From NCBI GenBank assembly GCA_016793865.1, contig JAEULJ010000001.1:434001-498000 (forward strand): DNA of 64,000 nucleotides. Direction: 5' to 3'. Both the position numbers and the translations under genes were made by a program. This stretch comes from Altererythrobacter sp. (GTDB taxonomy: Bacteria > Pseudomonadota > Alphaproteobacteria > Sphingomonadales > Sphingomonadaceae). This document shows positions 17,121 to 26,357 of the stretch, piece after piece; positions within the stretch are counted from its first letter, which is position 1; every line of letters starts with the position of its first letter. The notes under the pieces were generated by a model that saw nothing but the letters and a program-made list of their open reading frames with translations, was not told the DNA's origin and did not search any database.

Positions 17121-18470
17121 ATGGCGCAAGGCGAAACCGCCGATCCTGCAGGCGATCCCACCGGGGCTACGGCCGCGCGGCCGGGCCGCACCGATCCCGT
17201 GCCCCGCGTGGGCCGCTATCGCTGGCTGATCATCGCCCTGCTGTTCATCGCCACCACGGTCAACTACATCGACCGGACCATGCTCGGGCTGCTCGCGCCC
17301 GATCTCACGGTCGAACTCGGCTGGAGCGAGGACGACTACGGCAACATCGTCACCGCCTTCCAGGCCGCCTACGCGCTCGGCTTCCTGGTCATGGGCTGGC
17401 TGATCGACCGCTTCGGCCCGAAGATCGGCTATTCGATCGCGATCGTGATCTGGACCATCGGCCATGTCGCACATGGATTCGCCAGCTCGGTCGCCTCGTT
17501 CATGGCGGCGCGGGTGCTGCTGGGCGTGGGCGAGGCCGGTCATTTTCCCTCGGTCGTGCGCGCCAGCAGCGAATGGTTTCCCCAGAAGGAACGCGCTTAT
17601 GCGATCGGCTGGGTCAACAGCGCGACCACGATCGGGGTCATCCTGACAGCGCCCACGGTCTGGATTTTCATGGTCTGGATGGGCTTCGGCTGGCGCGACA
17701 CCTTCATCTACACCGGGCTGTTCGGGGTCGCGCTGCTGGCGCTGTGGCTGTGGCTCTACAGCAACCCGCGCGAGAGCGGGAAGGTGAGCGAGGCGGAACT
17801 GGCATGGATCGAGCATGATCCGCCCGAAAAAGTCGCGCGCATCGGATGGGGCAAGGTAGTTCGCAAACGGGAGGCCTGGGCGTTCGCGGTGGGCAAATTC
17901 CTCACCGATCCGGTCTGGTTCCTCATGTTGTTCTGGCTGCCGAAATATTTCGCCAGCACTTACGATGTCGATCTCAAGGTCGTTCTCCTGCCGATGATCG
18001 TCATGTATCTCCTGTCCGATGTCGGCAGCATCGCCGGCGGCTGGATGTCCTCCCGCCTGATCCAAAACGGCCACAGCCCGAACTTCGCGCGCAAGATCAC
18101 GATGCTCCTGGCGGGCTGCTGCGTCCTGCCGCTGCTGTTCGTGACGAGCCTGGAAAACATGTGGCTGGCGGTCGTGTTGATCGGCGTGGCCCTGGCGGGG
18201 CACCAGGCATTCTCGTCCAACCTCCTCGCCTTGCCGCCGGACATGTTCCCCAAGCGCGCCGTCGGATCGGTGATCGGGCTCGGCGGCTTCGCCGGCGGCG
18301 TGGGCGGCATGATCATGTCGAAATCGACCGGGCTGGTGCTCGACGCCACGAACGGCAACTACACGATGATTTTCGCGGCCTGCACCGTGGGCTATTTCAT
18401 CGCGGTCGGCGCCATCCATCTCCTGACCCCGCGGCTCGCGCCGGTGGAGGACGTGCCGCACGCCACCTGA
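17121..18470 (+). CDS. MFS hexuronate transporter (ExuT / anion:cation symporter type)
   Basis: A 449-residue inner-membrane protein with about 12 hydrophobic segments after a polar N-terminus of about 30 residues. FIATTVNYIDRTMLGLLAP, DRFGPKIGYS and GVGEAGHFPSVV are characteristic of the anion:cation symporter family that takes up galacturonate and glucuronate. I chose the ATG at 17121, preceded by GGAG at the right distance. It follows the hydratase-like gene by 51 bases and is the last gene of the A-controlled group. A related transporter at 60232-61536 is controlled by the other operator type. Confidence 0.88.
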   Translation: MAQGETADPAGDPTGATAARPGRTDPVPRVGRYRWLIIALLFIATTVNYIDRTMLGLLAPDLTVELGWSEDDYGNIVTAFQAAYALGFLVMGWLIDRFGPKIGYSIAIVIWTIGHVAHGFASSVASFMAARVLLGVGEAGHFPSVVRASSEWFPQKERAYAIGWVNSATTIGVILTAPTVWIFMVWMGFGWRDTFIYTGLFGVALLALWLWLYSNPRESGKVSEAELAWIEHDPPEKVARIGWGKVVRKREAWAFAVGKFLTDPVWFLMLFWLPKYFASTYDVDLKVVLLPMIVMYLLSDVGSIAGGWMSSRLIQNGHSPNFARKITMLLAGCCVLPLLFVTSLENMWLAVVLIGVALAGHQAFSSNLLALPPDMFPKRAVGSVIGLGGFAGGVGGMIMSKSTGLVLDATNGNYTMIFAACTVGYFIAVGAIHLLTPRLAPVEDVPHAT

Positions 18471-18486
18471 CCTCCCTCACGGACGC

Positions 18487-18515
18487 TTGCATCGCGCTCC
18501 GGATAGCTTGATGGT
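18487..18515 (+). promoter_or_regulatory. Promoter of manD
   Basis: TTGCAT (18487-18492), a 17-base spacer and GATGGT (18510-18515). The same -35/17/-10 layout, with the operator over the last bases of the -10, recurs at four other sites. Confidence 0.55.
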
Positions 18516-18525
18516 AGCGCTATCG
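18512..18525 (+). promoter_or_regulatory. XylR-type operator, site B1
   Basis: TGGTAGCGCTATCG, 12 of 14 bases matching the palindrome TGGTAGCGCTACCA, 18 bases upstream of manD. Confidence 0.75.
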
Positions 18526-18543
18526 TAAGCTGGGAGCGCCGTC

Positions 18544-19752
18544 ATGAAGATCACCGCCGCCAGGGTCGTCGTCTGTTCGCCAGGGCGCAATTTCGTGACG
18601 CTGGTGATCGAGACCGATCAGGGGCTGACGGGCATCGGCGACGCCACCCTCAACGGCCGCGAGCTTGCGGTGGCGTCCTATCTGACAGAGCATGTTATCC
18701 CAACCTTGATCGGCCGCGATCCGCAGCAGGTGGAGGATATCTGGCAATATCTCTACCGCGGCGCTTACTGGCGGCGCGGCCCGGTGACGATGAGCGCGAT
18801 CGCCGCGGTGGATACCGCGCTGTGGGACATCAAGGGCAAGATCGCGGGACTGCCGCTTTACCAGTTGCTCGGCGGAAAAAGCCGCGAGCGGGTACTCGTC
18901 TACGGCCATGCCAACGGGCGTGGCCTCGAAGAGACGGTCGACGCGGTCGGCAAGTACATCGACGAGGGCTACAAGGCGATCCGCGCGCAAAGCGGCATCC
19001 CGGGGATCGACAAAGCCTATGGCGTGGGCCGCGGCGACACCTATTACGAGCCCGCCGACGCTTCGCTGCCGACCGAGACGGTCTGGGACACGCCGAGATA
19101 CCTGGCCTTCGCGCCCCAACTGTTCGCCAAGTTGCGCGACACCTACGGCGAGGGTCCCGAGTTGCTCCACGATGTCCACCACAGGCTGACCCCGAACGAG
19201 GCGGCGCAACTCGGCAGAGCGCTCGAGCCGCATCGCCTGTTCTGGATGGAGGATGCGACCCCGGCGGAAAACCAGGAGGCGTTCCGGCACATCCGTCGCC
19301 ATACCACCACGCCGCTGGCGGTGGGGGAGGTTTTCAACACCATCTGGGACTGCAAGCAGCTGATCGAGGAGCAGCTGATCGACTACATCCGCTGCACGGT
19401 GGTCCATGCCGGCGGGATCACGCACCTGCGACGGATCGCGGATTTCGCCGCGCTCTACCAGATCCGCACCGGCAGCCACGGCGCAACCGACCTGAGCCCT
19501 GCATGCATGGGCGCGGCGCTGCATTTCGACACCTGGGTCCCCAACTTCGGCATCCAGGAATACATGCGCCACAGCGAGGAGACCGACGCTGTCTTCCCGC
19601 ACGATTATCGCTTCGAGGACGGCCATCTGATCTGCGGCGAAACGCCCGGACACGGGGTGACGATCGACGAGGCGCTGGCGGCCAAATATCCTTATGATCC
19701 CAGGCAGCTCCCAGTGGCGCGTCTCCACGACGGAACCATGTGGAACTGGTGA
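18544..19752 (+). CDS. manD: D-mannonate dehydratase, enolase superfamily
   Basis: A 402-residue enolase-superfamily enzyme of the ManD type, not the UxuA type. The family's long active-site loop is seen as [13 protein letters not shown], and the metal ligands fall in [17 protein letters not shown] and AVGEVFN. It dehydrates D-mannonate to 2-keto-3-deoxygluconate, the last step of the glucuronate branch started by uxaC and uxuB. It starts 73 bases after the transporter stop behind its own promoter and operator B1, so its control differs from uxaC/uxuB. Confidence 0.93.
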   Translation: MKITAARVVVCSPGRNFVTLVIETDQGLTGIGDATLNGRELAVASYLTEHVIPTLIGRDPQQVEDIWQYLYRGAYWRRGPVTMSAIAAVDTALWDIKGKIAGLPLYQLLGGKSRERVLVYGHANGRGLEETVDAVGKYIDEGYKAIRAQSGIPGIDKAYGVGRGDTYYEPADASLPTETVWDTPRYLAFAPQLFAKLRDTYGEGPELLHDVHHRLTPNEAAQLGRALEPHRLFWMEDATPAENQEAFRHIRRHTTTPLAVGEVFNTIWDCKQLIEEQLIDYIRCTVVHAGGITHLRRIADFAALYQIRTGSHGATDLSPACMGAALHFDTWVPNFGIQEYMRHSEETDAVFPHDYRFEDGHLICGETPGHGVTIDEALAAKYPYDPRQLPVARLHDGTMWNW

Positions 19753-19763
19753 GAACGTTCTCA
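19750..19763. promoter_or_regulatory. Perfect palindrome TGAGAACGTTCTCA, candidate second LacI-type operator
   Basis: A 14-base perfect palindrome that overlaps the manD stop codon and lies 94 bases before the GH3 start. It has the central CG and size of a LacI-family site but a different sequence from both regulon motifs, so it may bind a regulator encoded outside the window. Confidence 0.45.
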
Positions 19764-19780
19764 ACTCGTCAAAGTTTCGC

Positions 19781-19809
19781 TTGGCACCCGCTTTGCCTTG
19801 CGTCATGGT
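19781..19809 (+). promoter_or_regulatory. Promoter of the 19858 GH3 gene
   Basis: TTGGCA (19781-19786), a 17-base spacer and CATGGT (19804-19809), in the same position relative to the operator as at manD, xylX and the other GH3 gene. Confidence 0.55.
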
Positions 19810-19819
19810 AGCGCTCACA
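19806..19819 (+). promoter_or_regulatory. XylR-type operator, site B2 (weak)
   Basis: TGGTAGCGCTCACA matches the left half and core of the XylR-type palindrome but only part of the right half. It overlaps the -10 element of the GH3 promoter. Confidence 0.6.
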
Positions 19820-19857
19820 TCGCCAGCGTCCGACATGGCGAACCAAACGGAGTGTCC

Positions 19858-22404
19858 ATGCCTGATCGCCGCATCCCGGCCGTGACGCTGACCGCGTCGC
19901 TGCTGCTCGCCTCCTGCGCTTCGACGATGGCGGATGCGCCGATGGCGAGCGCCGTGCCGCTCGCCAACGCGGCCACCGCCACTCCCGCCACGACTGGCCG
20001 GGAGCCCGGCGTAGCCAACCCGGCGATCTGGCCGCAGTACCGCTACCCGGTCGCCATCCCGCAGGGTGATCGGCGCCGCATCGCCGACCTGCTCGCGCGG
20101 ATGACGATCGAGGAGAAGATCGGCCAGCTCGTGCAGGCCGATCTGTGCTGCGTGACGCCCCAGGACGCCCGGCAATACCACCTCGGCTCGATCCTCGTCG
20201 GCGGCAACAGCGGGCCTGGCGGCGACGACTACGCGCCCGCGCCGGAGTGGCTCAAGGCGGCGGACGCTTTCTACGAAGCATCGGTGGATACCGCGGGCGG
20301 CCGGACTGCCGTCCCTCTGATCTGGGGCATCGACGCGGTCCACGGCAATTCCAACATCATCGGCGCGACGCTGTTTCCCCACAATGTCGGGCTGGGCGCC
20401 ATGCGCGATGTCGCCCTGATCGAGAAAATCGGCGCCGCCACCGCCGCGGAAATCCGCGTCACCGGGCAGGAGTGGACCTTCGCGCCCACCGTAACCGTGC
20501 CTCAGGACTGGCGCTGGGGCCGCGCCTACGAAGGCTATTCCTCCGACCCGAAGCTGGTCGCCTCCTATGTCGGCGCGATGGTTCGCGGGCTCCAGGGTCC
20601 GCCGGGCGGCCACGATCTGCTCAAAGGACCCCATGTCCTCGCCTCCACCAAGCACTTCCTCGCCGATGGCGGGACGCTGAACGGGGTGGACCAGGGCGAT
20701 GCGCAGATATCCGAGGAGGAGCTGCGCGACATCCACGGCCTGCCATATGGCCCCGCGATCGAGAACGGCGTGGCCACGGTCATGGTCAGCTTCTCGAGCT
20801 GGCAGGGCCGCAAGATGACCGGCAACAAGAGCCTGCTGACCGATGTCCTGAAGGACCGGATGGGTTTCGACGGATTCGTGGTGTCCGATTGGAACGCGCA
20901 CGGCCAGGTGGAAGGCTGCACCAACGACAGCTGCCCCCAGGCGCTGGTGGCCGGGCTCGACATGTATATGGCGCCGGACACCTGGAAGGCGGTCTATACG
21001 GATCTGCTCACGCGGGCGAAGGCGGGCACGATCCCGATGAGCCGGGTGGACGAGGCGGTGACCGCCATCCTCAAGGTCAAGATGCGGCTCGGCCTGTTCG
21101 AAGCCGGGAAACCCTCCGTACGCCCCCTTTCGGGCCAATGGGAGCTACTCGGCGCCCCCGAGCACCGCGCCATTGCGCGCGAGGCGGTGCGCAAGTCGCT
21201 CGTGCTGCTCAAGAACCAGGGCGTGCTGCCGCTGAAGCCGGGCGGCCGCCTGCTGGTGGCGGGCGAGGGAGCGGACGATATCGCGCGCCAGTCGGGCGGG
21301 TGGACGCTGAGCTGGCAGGGGACCGGGCTCGACAACAGCCGCTTTCCCGGCGCCACGTCGCTGTTCACTGGGCTGAAGCAGGCGGTGGAGGCAGGCGGCG
21401 GGAGCGCGGAGCTATCGCCCGACGGCACCTTCACCGCGCGGCCCGACGCGGCCGTGGTGGTGTTCGGCGAGAAGCCCTATGCCGAGTTCCAGGGCGATCG
21501 CGCCACGCTCGAGCTCGATAGCGATCTTACCGCCCCATACGAGACCATGCGAAAGCTCAAAGCCCAGGGCATCCCCCTGGTGGCGGTGATGCTGACCGGC
21601 CGCCCGCTCTATGTGAACCCGGCCCTGAACCTGGCCGATGGCTTCGTGGTCGCGTGGCTGCCGGGCAGCGAAGGCGGCGGGCTGGCCGATGTGCTGGTGG
21701 GCGATGACGCGGGCAAGCCGCGCTTCGATTTCACCGGCACGCTTCCGGCCGCCTGGCCGCGCACGACCGGCATGGCGGATGGCGCGCTCTACGGCCTGGG
21801 CCACGGCCTCGACTATGGCTCGCCGCGCAGCGCCTGGACAGCCCTGCCGGAGCTTTCCGCTGCGGCCCTAGCGCGGGATTCGCGCCTGTGGTTCTCAGCC
21901 GGCAGTCCCGCCGCGCGCTGGTCGTTGCTGGTCAATGGCGAGAGCGACGCCGATTCCACGCGCGTCACCATCACGCCGGCGGAAGCGGTAGGCGGCAAAG
22001 TCCGCATCACGGCCGAAAACCACATCGTGCAGGAAGGCGCCCGGCGCTTCGCGATCGCGGGCGGCTCCGCGAGCGTGATGCTACGCAATTTCGAGGCCCT
22101 GGACGTGGACCGCGAAACCAATGCCGACATGCTGCTGCTGGTGACGATGAAGGTATGGGATGCGCCTGACAGCGCCCGGATCGGCGCGACTGGCCCCGGC
22201 ACGCGCGGTTTCGCCGAGGTTGCGTTGCCGGCAGGGAGCGAATGGGTGCGCTACGGCCTGCCGCTGCGCTGCCTGCGCAGCAAGGGCGCCAATGTCCGCC
22301 AGCTTACCGAGCCCTTCGTGCTCGCCACCACGGGGCGGGCCGATTACGCCATTTCCGAGGTGCGCCTGGGCACCGATGCGCAGGTCGTGCTGCCCTGCGG
22401 CTGA
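19858..22404 (+). CDS. GH3 exo-beta-glucosidase/cellodextrinase, lipoprotein
   Basis: An 848-residue protein starting at the ATG at 19858. LLLASCAS at residues 16-22 is a lipobox with Cys20, so it is probably membrane-anchored after export. The GH3 N-domain has MTIEEKIGQ and KHFLADGGT, and the catalytic nucleophile is Asp344 in GFVVSDWNAHG. After the alpha/beta sandwich comes a C-terminal beta-sandwich of roughly 170 residues like that of the ExoP / 1,3-1,4-beta-glucanase GH3 group. This group cuts glucose from beta-glucans or cello-oligosaccharides, so it probably widens the locus from xylan to beta-glucan. Three candidate control elements lie in its 105-base upstream gap. Confidence 0.9.
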   Translation: MPDRRIPAVTLTASLLLASCASTMADAPMASAVPLANAATATPATTGREPGVANPAIWPQYRYPVAIPQGDRRRIADLLARMTIEEKIGQLVQADLCCVTPQDARQYHLGSILVGGNSGPGGDDYAPAPEWLKAADAFYEASVDTAGGRTAVPLIWGIDAVHGNSNIIGATLFPHNVGLGAMRDVALIEKIGAATAAEIRVTGQEWTFAPTVTVPQDWRWGRAYEGYSSDPKLVASYVGAMVRGLQGPPGGHDLLKGPHVLASTKHFLADGGTLNGVDQGDAQISEEELRDIHGLPYGPAIENGVATVMVSFSSWQGRKMTGNKSLLTDVLKDRMGFDGFVVSDWNAHGQVEGCTNDSCPQALVAGLDMYMAPDTWKAVYTDLLTRAKAGTIPMSRVDEAVTAILKVKMRLGLFEAGKPSVRPLSGQWELLGAPEHRAIAREAVRKSLVLLKNQGVLPLKPGGRLLVAGEGADDIARQSGGWTLSWQGTGLDNSRFPGATSLFTGLKQAVEAGGGSAELSPDGTFTARPDAAVVVFGEKPYAEFQGDRATLELDSDLTAPYETMRKLKAQGIPLVAVMLTGRPLYVNPALNLADGFVVAWLPGSEGGGLADVLVGDDAGKPRFDFTGTLPAAWPRTTGMADGALYGLGHGLDYGSPRSAWTALPELSAAALARDSRLWFSAGSPAARWSLLVNGESDADSTRVTITPAEAVGGKVRITAENHIVQEGARRFAIAGGSASVMLRNFEALDVDRETNADMLLLVTMKVWDAPDSARIGATGPGTRGFAEVALPAGSEWVRYGLPLRCLRSKGANVRQLTEPFVLATTGRADYAISEVRLGTDAQVVLPCG

Positions 22405-22475
22405 CGCCGGGGAGCCTGGGCAGGACCGCCTCAGCGCTTGCGTGACAAGCCACTTGCCTCCGTTCGGCCCGTCGA

Positions 22476-22488
22476 GATAACGTTAACA
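22476..22488. promoter_or_regulatory. Candidate LacI-type operator GATAACGTTAACA
   Basis: Its reverse complement TGTTAACGTTATC is the XylR-type site with the central GCGC changed to ACGT. It lies 15 bases before the GH5 start, so it may be a weak XylR site or the target of another LacI-family regulator. Confidence 0.4.
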
Positions 22489-22503
22489 TGCAGGGAGAGC
22501 GAC

Positions 22504-24597
22504 ATGGGTATCTGGAAAGCATTGCTGGCCGCAGGCGTGGCCGTCTCGTCCATCGCGCAGGCGGCCGAGCCGCGCGGGCTGCCGATCGGCCCGTGCATCA
22601 ATCTCGGCAACACGCTGGAGGTCGGCAAGGAACACGACCTGGGTGATGGCGCAGTCGGCGCGGCGGACTTCGCCCGCATCCGCGCTGCCGGTTTCGATAC
22701 GCTGCGTATCCCCGTCCGCTGGGACCAGCGCTCGCAGGCCAGGCCGCCCCACGCCATCGAACCGGCCTGGCTGAACCAGGTCCAGAAGACGGTCGACATG
22801 GCGCTCGCCGCCGGGCTCAAGGTGATCCTCAACAGCCATCACTTCGACCCGATCCACAAGGATCCGCTCGGCGTGCAGCCGTGGCATACGGCGGTATGGA
22901 ACCAGATCGCGCCGCGGTTCAAGGACTACCCCACGGACCGCCTGTGGTTCGAGCTCGAGAACGAACCGCACAACAAGTTCGATGACAGCAACCTTCGCGC
23001 CGTGCTCGACCCGGCATTGGCGGCGGTGCGCAAGACCAATCCCGACCGCCCCGTCATCATCGGCGGCGAGAACTGGAGCGGGCTGGATGCGCTGGCAACG
23101 CTGAGCCTGCCCGACGATCCCAACGTCTATCCCACCTTCCACTACTACACGCCGTTCGACTTCACGCACCAGGGCGCGAGCTGGGTGGCGCCCGACATCC
23201 CGCCGCCGGGCCGCCGCTATGGCACCCAGGCCGATGCGAAGCTGCTCCAGGACGATCTCGCCAAGGTGCGGGCCTATGCCGCCCGCACCGGCCTGATGCC
23301 GTTCATGGGCGAGACCGGCGCCTACGAGCTGCATATCCCGCTGGCCGAGCGCGTGGCCTATACCAAGGCCATTCACGACACCTTCGTCCCCGCCGGTGTC
23401 CCGGTGTGCCAGTGGGCCTACAAGAACACCTTTCCCTTCTGGGACAAGGCGAGCGGCAAATGGCTACCGGGGATGCGCGGCGCGCTGGGCCTGGCCGAGG
23501 ACGCGCCGGCACTGGCGTCACGGCCGGTGGCGGCCGGTGCTTCCGCATCGCCACCCGCCGCCTCGGCCGGAGGAGACGTGCTGACCGAGCTCCAGAAGCA
23601 GCTTCCCGGCAGGCTCATCAACGATGCCACCCGCATCGACTGGCAGACCACTGGCGCCTCGCTCAAGGTCAAGGCCTATCAGGATTCCGCCATTCCCGGC
23701 GGCGCGGCGCGGCGCTACAGCGTGCCCGCCAAGCTGGCCAATGCGTGGGAAGCGCAAACGCTGGTGCCGCTGACTGCGGGCATCGCCTCCGGGCAGACGG
23801 TAACGATCGGCTTCTACGCACGTACGATCACTGCCAAGACGCCCGACGGCAAGGGGGTGATCGGGGTGCGGTTCCAGCAGAACGCGGCCCCATATTACGG
23901 CTTCGGTGACACCACGCTCGCGATCGGCCCGGCATGGCAATGGTATGAAGCCAGCGCCGTCGCCGGTCGTCCCATCGCGAAGGAGGAGGCCACCGTGTCG
24001 CTCCAGTTCGGCGGAGCGCCGCAGGAGGTGGAGGTCGCGCAGACCATCGTGATCGAAGGCGCGCCGTCGATCGCGAAGACCGCCGCACCCGTGGCCGCCG
24101 CGCCCGAGCCGGACCTGCCGCCGCAGCTCCAGGGCCAGGGTGTGCTGCTGAACCGGCCCACCGAACGTGGATGGGGCAACTCCAGCTCGGGCGGGACCGT
24201 ACAGGGCCGTGACGAGCCAAAGATATGGCTCGGCAAGGCGACCCGCTTCACCTCCCCCGCGGTGGGCGCCAAGCCTTGGGATCTCGGCACGAATGTGCCC
24301 GTCGGCGAAGCGATCAAGACCGGAGACAAGCTGCTGATCGCCATCGCCGCCCGCGCCGAGAGCGCCGCGACGCCCGATGGAAGGGCCAGGATCGGCATCC
24401 GCGTGCAGGGCAATGCGCCGCCCTATGAAGGGTTCGCGGACAACAGCTTCACCGTCGGTCCCAACTGGCAGCTTGTGCGGCTCAAGACCACCGCGACGCG
24501 AGACTTCGCCCCGGGCACCGCCACCATCGCGCTGCATTTCGCGGGCGCGGTACAGTCGGTGGACATCGGCCCGGTCTATGTGATCCGGCTGCCGTGA
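22504..24597 (+). CDS. GH5 endoglucanase-like enzyme with two repeated C-terminal modules
   Basis: A 697-residue secreted protein with a signal peptide of about 21 residues (ending SSIAQAAEP). The GH5 domain covers about residues 22-340: LNSHHFD at 109-115, acid/base Glu154 in FELENEP and nucleophile Glu270 in FMGETGAY. After an Ala/Pro linker come two similar beta-rich modules (about residues 360-520 and 540-697). They share phrases such as PDGKGVIGVRFQQNAAPYYG and PDGRARIGIRVQGNAPPYEG and look like carbohydrate-binding domains. The start ATG has GGGAGA upstream. GH5 enzymes of this type cut beta-1,4-glucan or xyloglucan. It follows the GH3 gene after 99 bases and converges on GH43. Confidence 0.87.
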   Translation: MGIWKALLAAGVAVSSIAQAAEPRGLPIGPCINLGNTLEVGKEHDLGDGAVGAADFARIRAAGFDTLRIPVRWDQRSQARPPHAIEPAWLNQVQKTVDMALAAGLKVILNSHHFDPIHKDPLGVQPWHTAVWNQIAPRFKDYPTDRLWFELENEPHNKFDDSNLRAVLDPALAAVRKTNPDRPVIIGGENWSGLDALATLSLPDDPNVYPTFHYYTPFDFTHQGASWVAPDIPPPGRRYGTQADAKLLQDDLAKVRAYAARTGLMPFMGETGAYELHIPLAERVAYTKAIHDTFVPAGVPVCQWAYKNTFPFWDKASGKWLPGMRGALGLAEDAPALASRPVAAGASASPPAASAGGDVLTELQKQLPGRLINDATRIDWQTTGASLKVKAYQDSAIPGGAARRYSVPAKLANAWEAQTLVPLTAGIASGQTVTIGFYARTITAKTPDGKGVIGVRFQQNAAPYYGFGDTTLAIGPAWQWYEASAVAGRPIAKEEATVSLQFGGAPQEVEVAQTIVIEGAPSIAKTAAPVAAAPEPDLPPQLQGQGVLLNRPTERGWGNSSSGGTVQGRDEPKIWLGKATRFTSPAVGAKPWDLGTNVPVGEAIKTGDKLLIAIAARAESAATPDGRARIGIRVQGNAPPYEGFADNSFTVGPNWQLVRLKTTATRDFAPGTATIALHFAGAVQSVDIGPVYVIRLP

Positions 24598-24616
24598 GTG
24601 ATCGCCAGGGTGGCGG

Positions 24617-26269
24617 TCATCGCGCGGCGAGCGCGTAAGGCCCCACCACCAGGCCGGTGAACAGGCCGGCGTGGACCGAGGCGAGCGGCTCCACGTCGAT
24701 CGCGCCGCCCACCGCGCGCCACGTAGCGGAACCCGCCTCGCGCGCGGAGGCGCGCGCCACGCCGCCCTCGAAGCGCAGGCGAAGCTCCACCGCCCTCGCT
24801 CCCGGTCGCGCGATCCGGGCGAGCGCCAGCCCTCGCTCGTCCTCGCCCGGATGCGCGCGGCGGCGCAGCACGATCTCGGCGCCTTCGATCCCCAGGGTCA
24901 CGAAATGGCCCTCGTCCATGAAGGCGAGCAGGCCCGCGAAATCGCCCTCGCGCGCGGGCGCGAAGGCAAGGCGGGTGACATACTCGGCGGCATGATGGCG
25001 CAGGCGGCGCCCGATGAAGGCGGGCTTGCCAAGGCCGCCCGCCCCATCCGCGCCTGGCATCAGCACGAGCGCCCCGCCCTCGCGGTCGAGCGCCACCTGC
25101 TGGCGCGCGCCCGGCGTGCGGATACCTATCCATTCGCCTGACAGCGGCGCGGTGAAGTCGTCGCGCCAGTGCCGCCAGTCGGTAGCGGGCGATGGCGGGA
25201 GCGCGGGTTCGCCGACGACCGCGGGCATCGCCTGGCCGGGCTCGAGGAAGCGCGGCCAGCCATCCACCCAGCGCACCGGCAGCAGGAAGGTCTCGCGCCC
25301 CATCAGCGTCGATTGCCCGGCGAAGGGGCGAGTGGCCAGGAACACCCCCCACCAGCTCCCGTCGTCGAGCCGGACCATGTCGGCGTGCCCCGTCGCTTCC
25401 ACCCGGTCGGGCCGGTCGGCGGGCAGGTCGCGCTGGGTGAGGATCGGGTTGGCCGGCCCCGGTTCATAGGGCCCCTCTATGCTGCGCGAGCGATAGATGG
25501 TCTGCGAATGGCGCTCCGCCGTGCCGCCCTCGGCCGCCGTCAGGTAGAACCATTCGCCGACCTTGTAGATATGCGGTCCTTCGGCCCACACCGGCTTGTC
25601 CTTGATATCGAGCCCGCCGTTGACCAGCAATGTGCGGCCCGGCTTCATCCGCATGGCCGCGGGGTCGAACTCCTGCAGCCAGATCGCGCGGTGGCCCTCG
25701 TAAAGCGGCTCGCCGGGCGGTGCGTCGTTGGAGACGATCCACGCCCGCCCGTCGGTGCCGAACACCAGCGAGGGATCGATCCCTCCGAAGCCGAGCCACA
25801 CCGGATCGCTCCACGGGCCCTCGGGCCGATCGGCGGTAATCACGTAGTTGCCACCGCATTCGATGCAGGTGTTGACGATCCAGAACCGACCGCCGTGATG
25901 TTCGATCGTGGGCGCGAACAGGCCGCGATTGGTGCCGAGCCGCGAGAAGTCCATCTGCCCCGGCCGGTCGATGGCATTGCCGACCAACCGCCAGTTCACC
26001 AAATCCGTGCTGTGGTAGATGGGCAGCCCCGGAAACCAGCTGAAGGTGGAGGTGACGAGGTAGAACTCGCTGCCCACCTTCACGATCGAGGGATCGGGCT
26101 GAAAGCCGGGAAGCACCGGGTTGCGGTAGCTTCCGGGCGGCGTGGCGGGGGCGGAATCGAGCGCGCGGTATTCCACGAAGTCGAACCGCGCGGCCGGTCC
26201 GGCCGCCAGCGAGGCCGTTCCCGTCAGCGCCAGCGCAAGCGCTCCGATCCCGCGGGATATGGTTTTCAT
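24617..26269 (-). CDS. Secreted GH43 beta-xylosidase/alpha-arabinofuranosidase
   Basis: A 550-residue protein with a Sec signal (residues 1-24, ending SLAAG). The GH43 propeller has RNPVLPGFQPDPSI, with Asp59 the expected base, FSWFPGLPIYHS, and VWAEGPHIYK with the acid Glu. A C-terminal sandwich starts near residue 330. The N-terminal PGFQPDPSI and SWFPGLPIYHSTDLVNW stretches are those of the beta-xylosidase / arabinofuranosidase branch acting on xylo-oligosaccharides. It is divergent from xylX with operator B3 between them, which places it firmly in the xylose-controlled set. Confidence 0.9.
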   Translation of the reverse strand: MKTISRGIGALALALTGTASLAAGPAARFDFVEYRALDSAPATPPGSYRNPVLPGFQPDPSIVKVGSEFYLVTSTFSWFPGLPIYHSTDLVNWRLVGNAIDRPGQMDFSRLGTNRGLFAPTIEHHGGRFWIVNTCIECGGNYVITADRPEGPWSDPVWLGFGGIDPSLVFGTDGRAWIVSNDAPPGEPLYEGHRAIWLQEFDPAAMRMKPGRTLLVNGGLDIKDKPVWAEGPHIYKVGEWFYLTAAEGGTAERHSQTIYRSRSIEGPYEPGPANPILTQRDLPADRPDRVEATGHADMVRLDDGSWWGVFLATRPFAGQSTLMGRETFLLPVRWVDGWPRFLEPGQAMPAVVGEPALPPSPATDWRHWRDDFTAPLSGEWIGIRTPGARQQVALDREGGALVLMPGADGAGGLGKPAFIGRRLRHHAAEYVTRLAFAPAREGDFAGLLAFMDEGHFVTLGIEGAEIVLRRRAHPGEDERGLALARIARPGARAVELRLRFEGGVARASAREAGSATWRAVGGAIDVEPLASVHAGLFTGLVVGPYALAAR

Positions 26270-26298
26270 GCCTATTCGCCCTCCCCGGCTTTTGACCC

Positions 26299-26327
26299 TT
26301 GCCGGGCCTCCATGCGCCTCGTATGGT
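26299..26327 (+). promoter_or_regulatory. Promoter of xylX
   Basis: TTGCCG (26299-26304), a 17-base spacer and TATGGT (26322-26327), with operator B3 over the end of the -10. Confidence 0.6.
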
Positions 26328-26337
26328 AGCGCTATCA
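26324..26337 (+). promoter_or_regulatory. XylR-type operator, site B3
   Basis: TGGTAGCGCTATCA, 13 of 14 bases of the palindrome, between the divergent GH43 and xylX genes. Confidence 0.8.
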
Positions 26338-26357
26338 CGGGAGAGAGCAAGACCGGC

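Noticed and set aside
19782..19796. A sigma-54-like GG-N10-GC element (TGGCAC-N5-TTGC) upstream of GH3
   Set aside because: It overlaps a TTGGCA-N17-CATGGT promoter that follows the pattern of four other XylR-controlled genes, and no sigma-54 activator site was seen. Chance match is more likely.
18520..21138. An 872-codon open frame on the minus strand
   Set aside because: It lies opposite manD and the GH3 gene, which are full-length family members; its translation is rich in Arg, His and Asp repeats with no family signature, as expected for GC-rich antisense frames.
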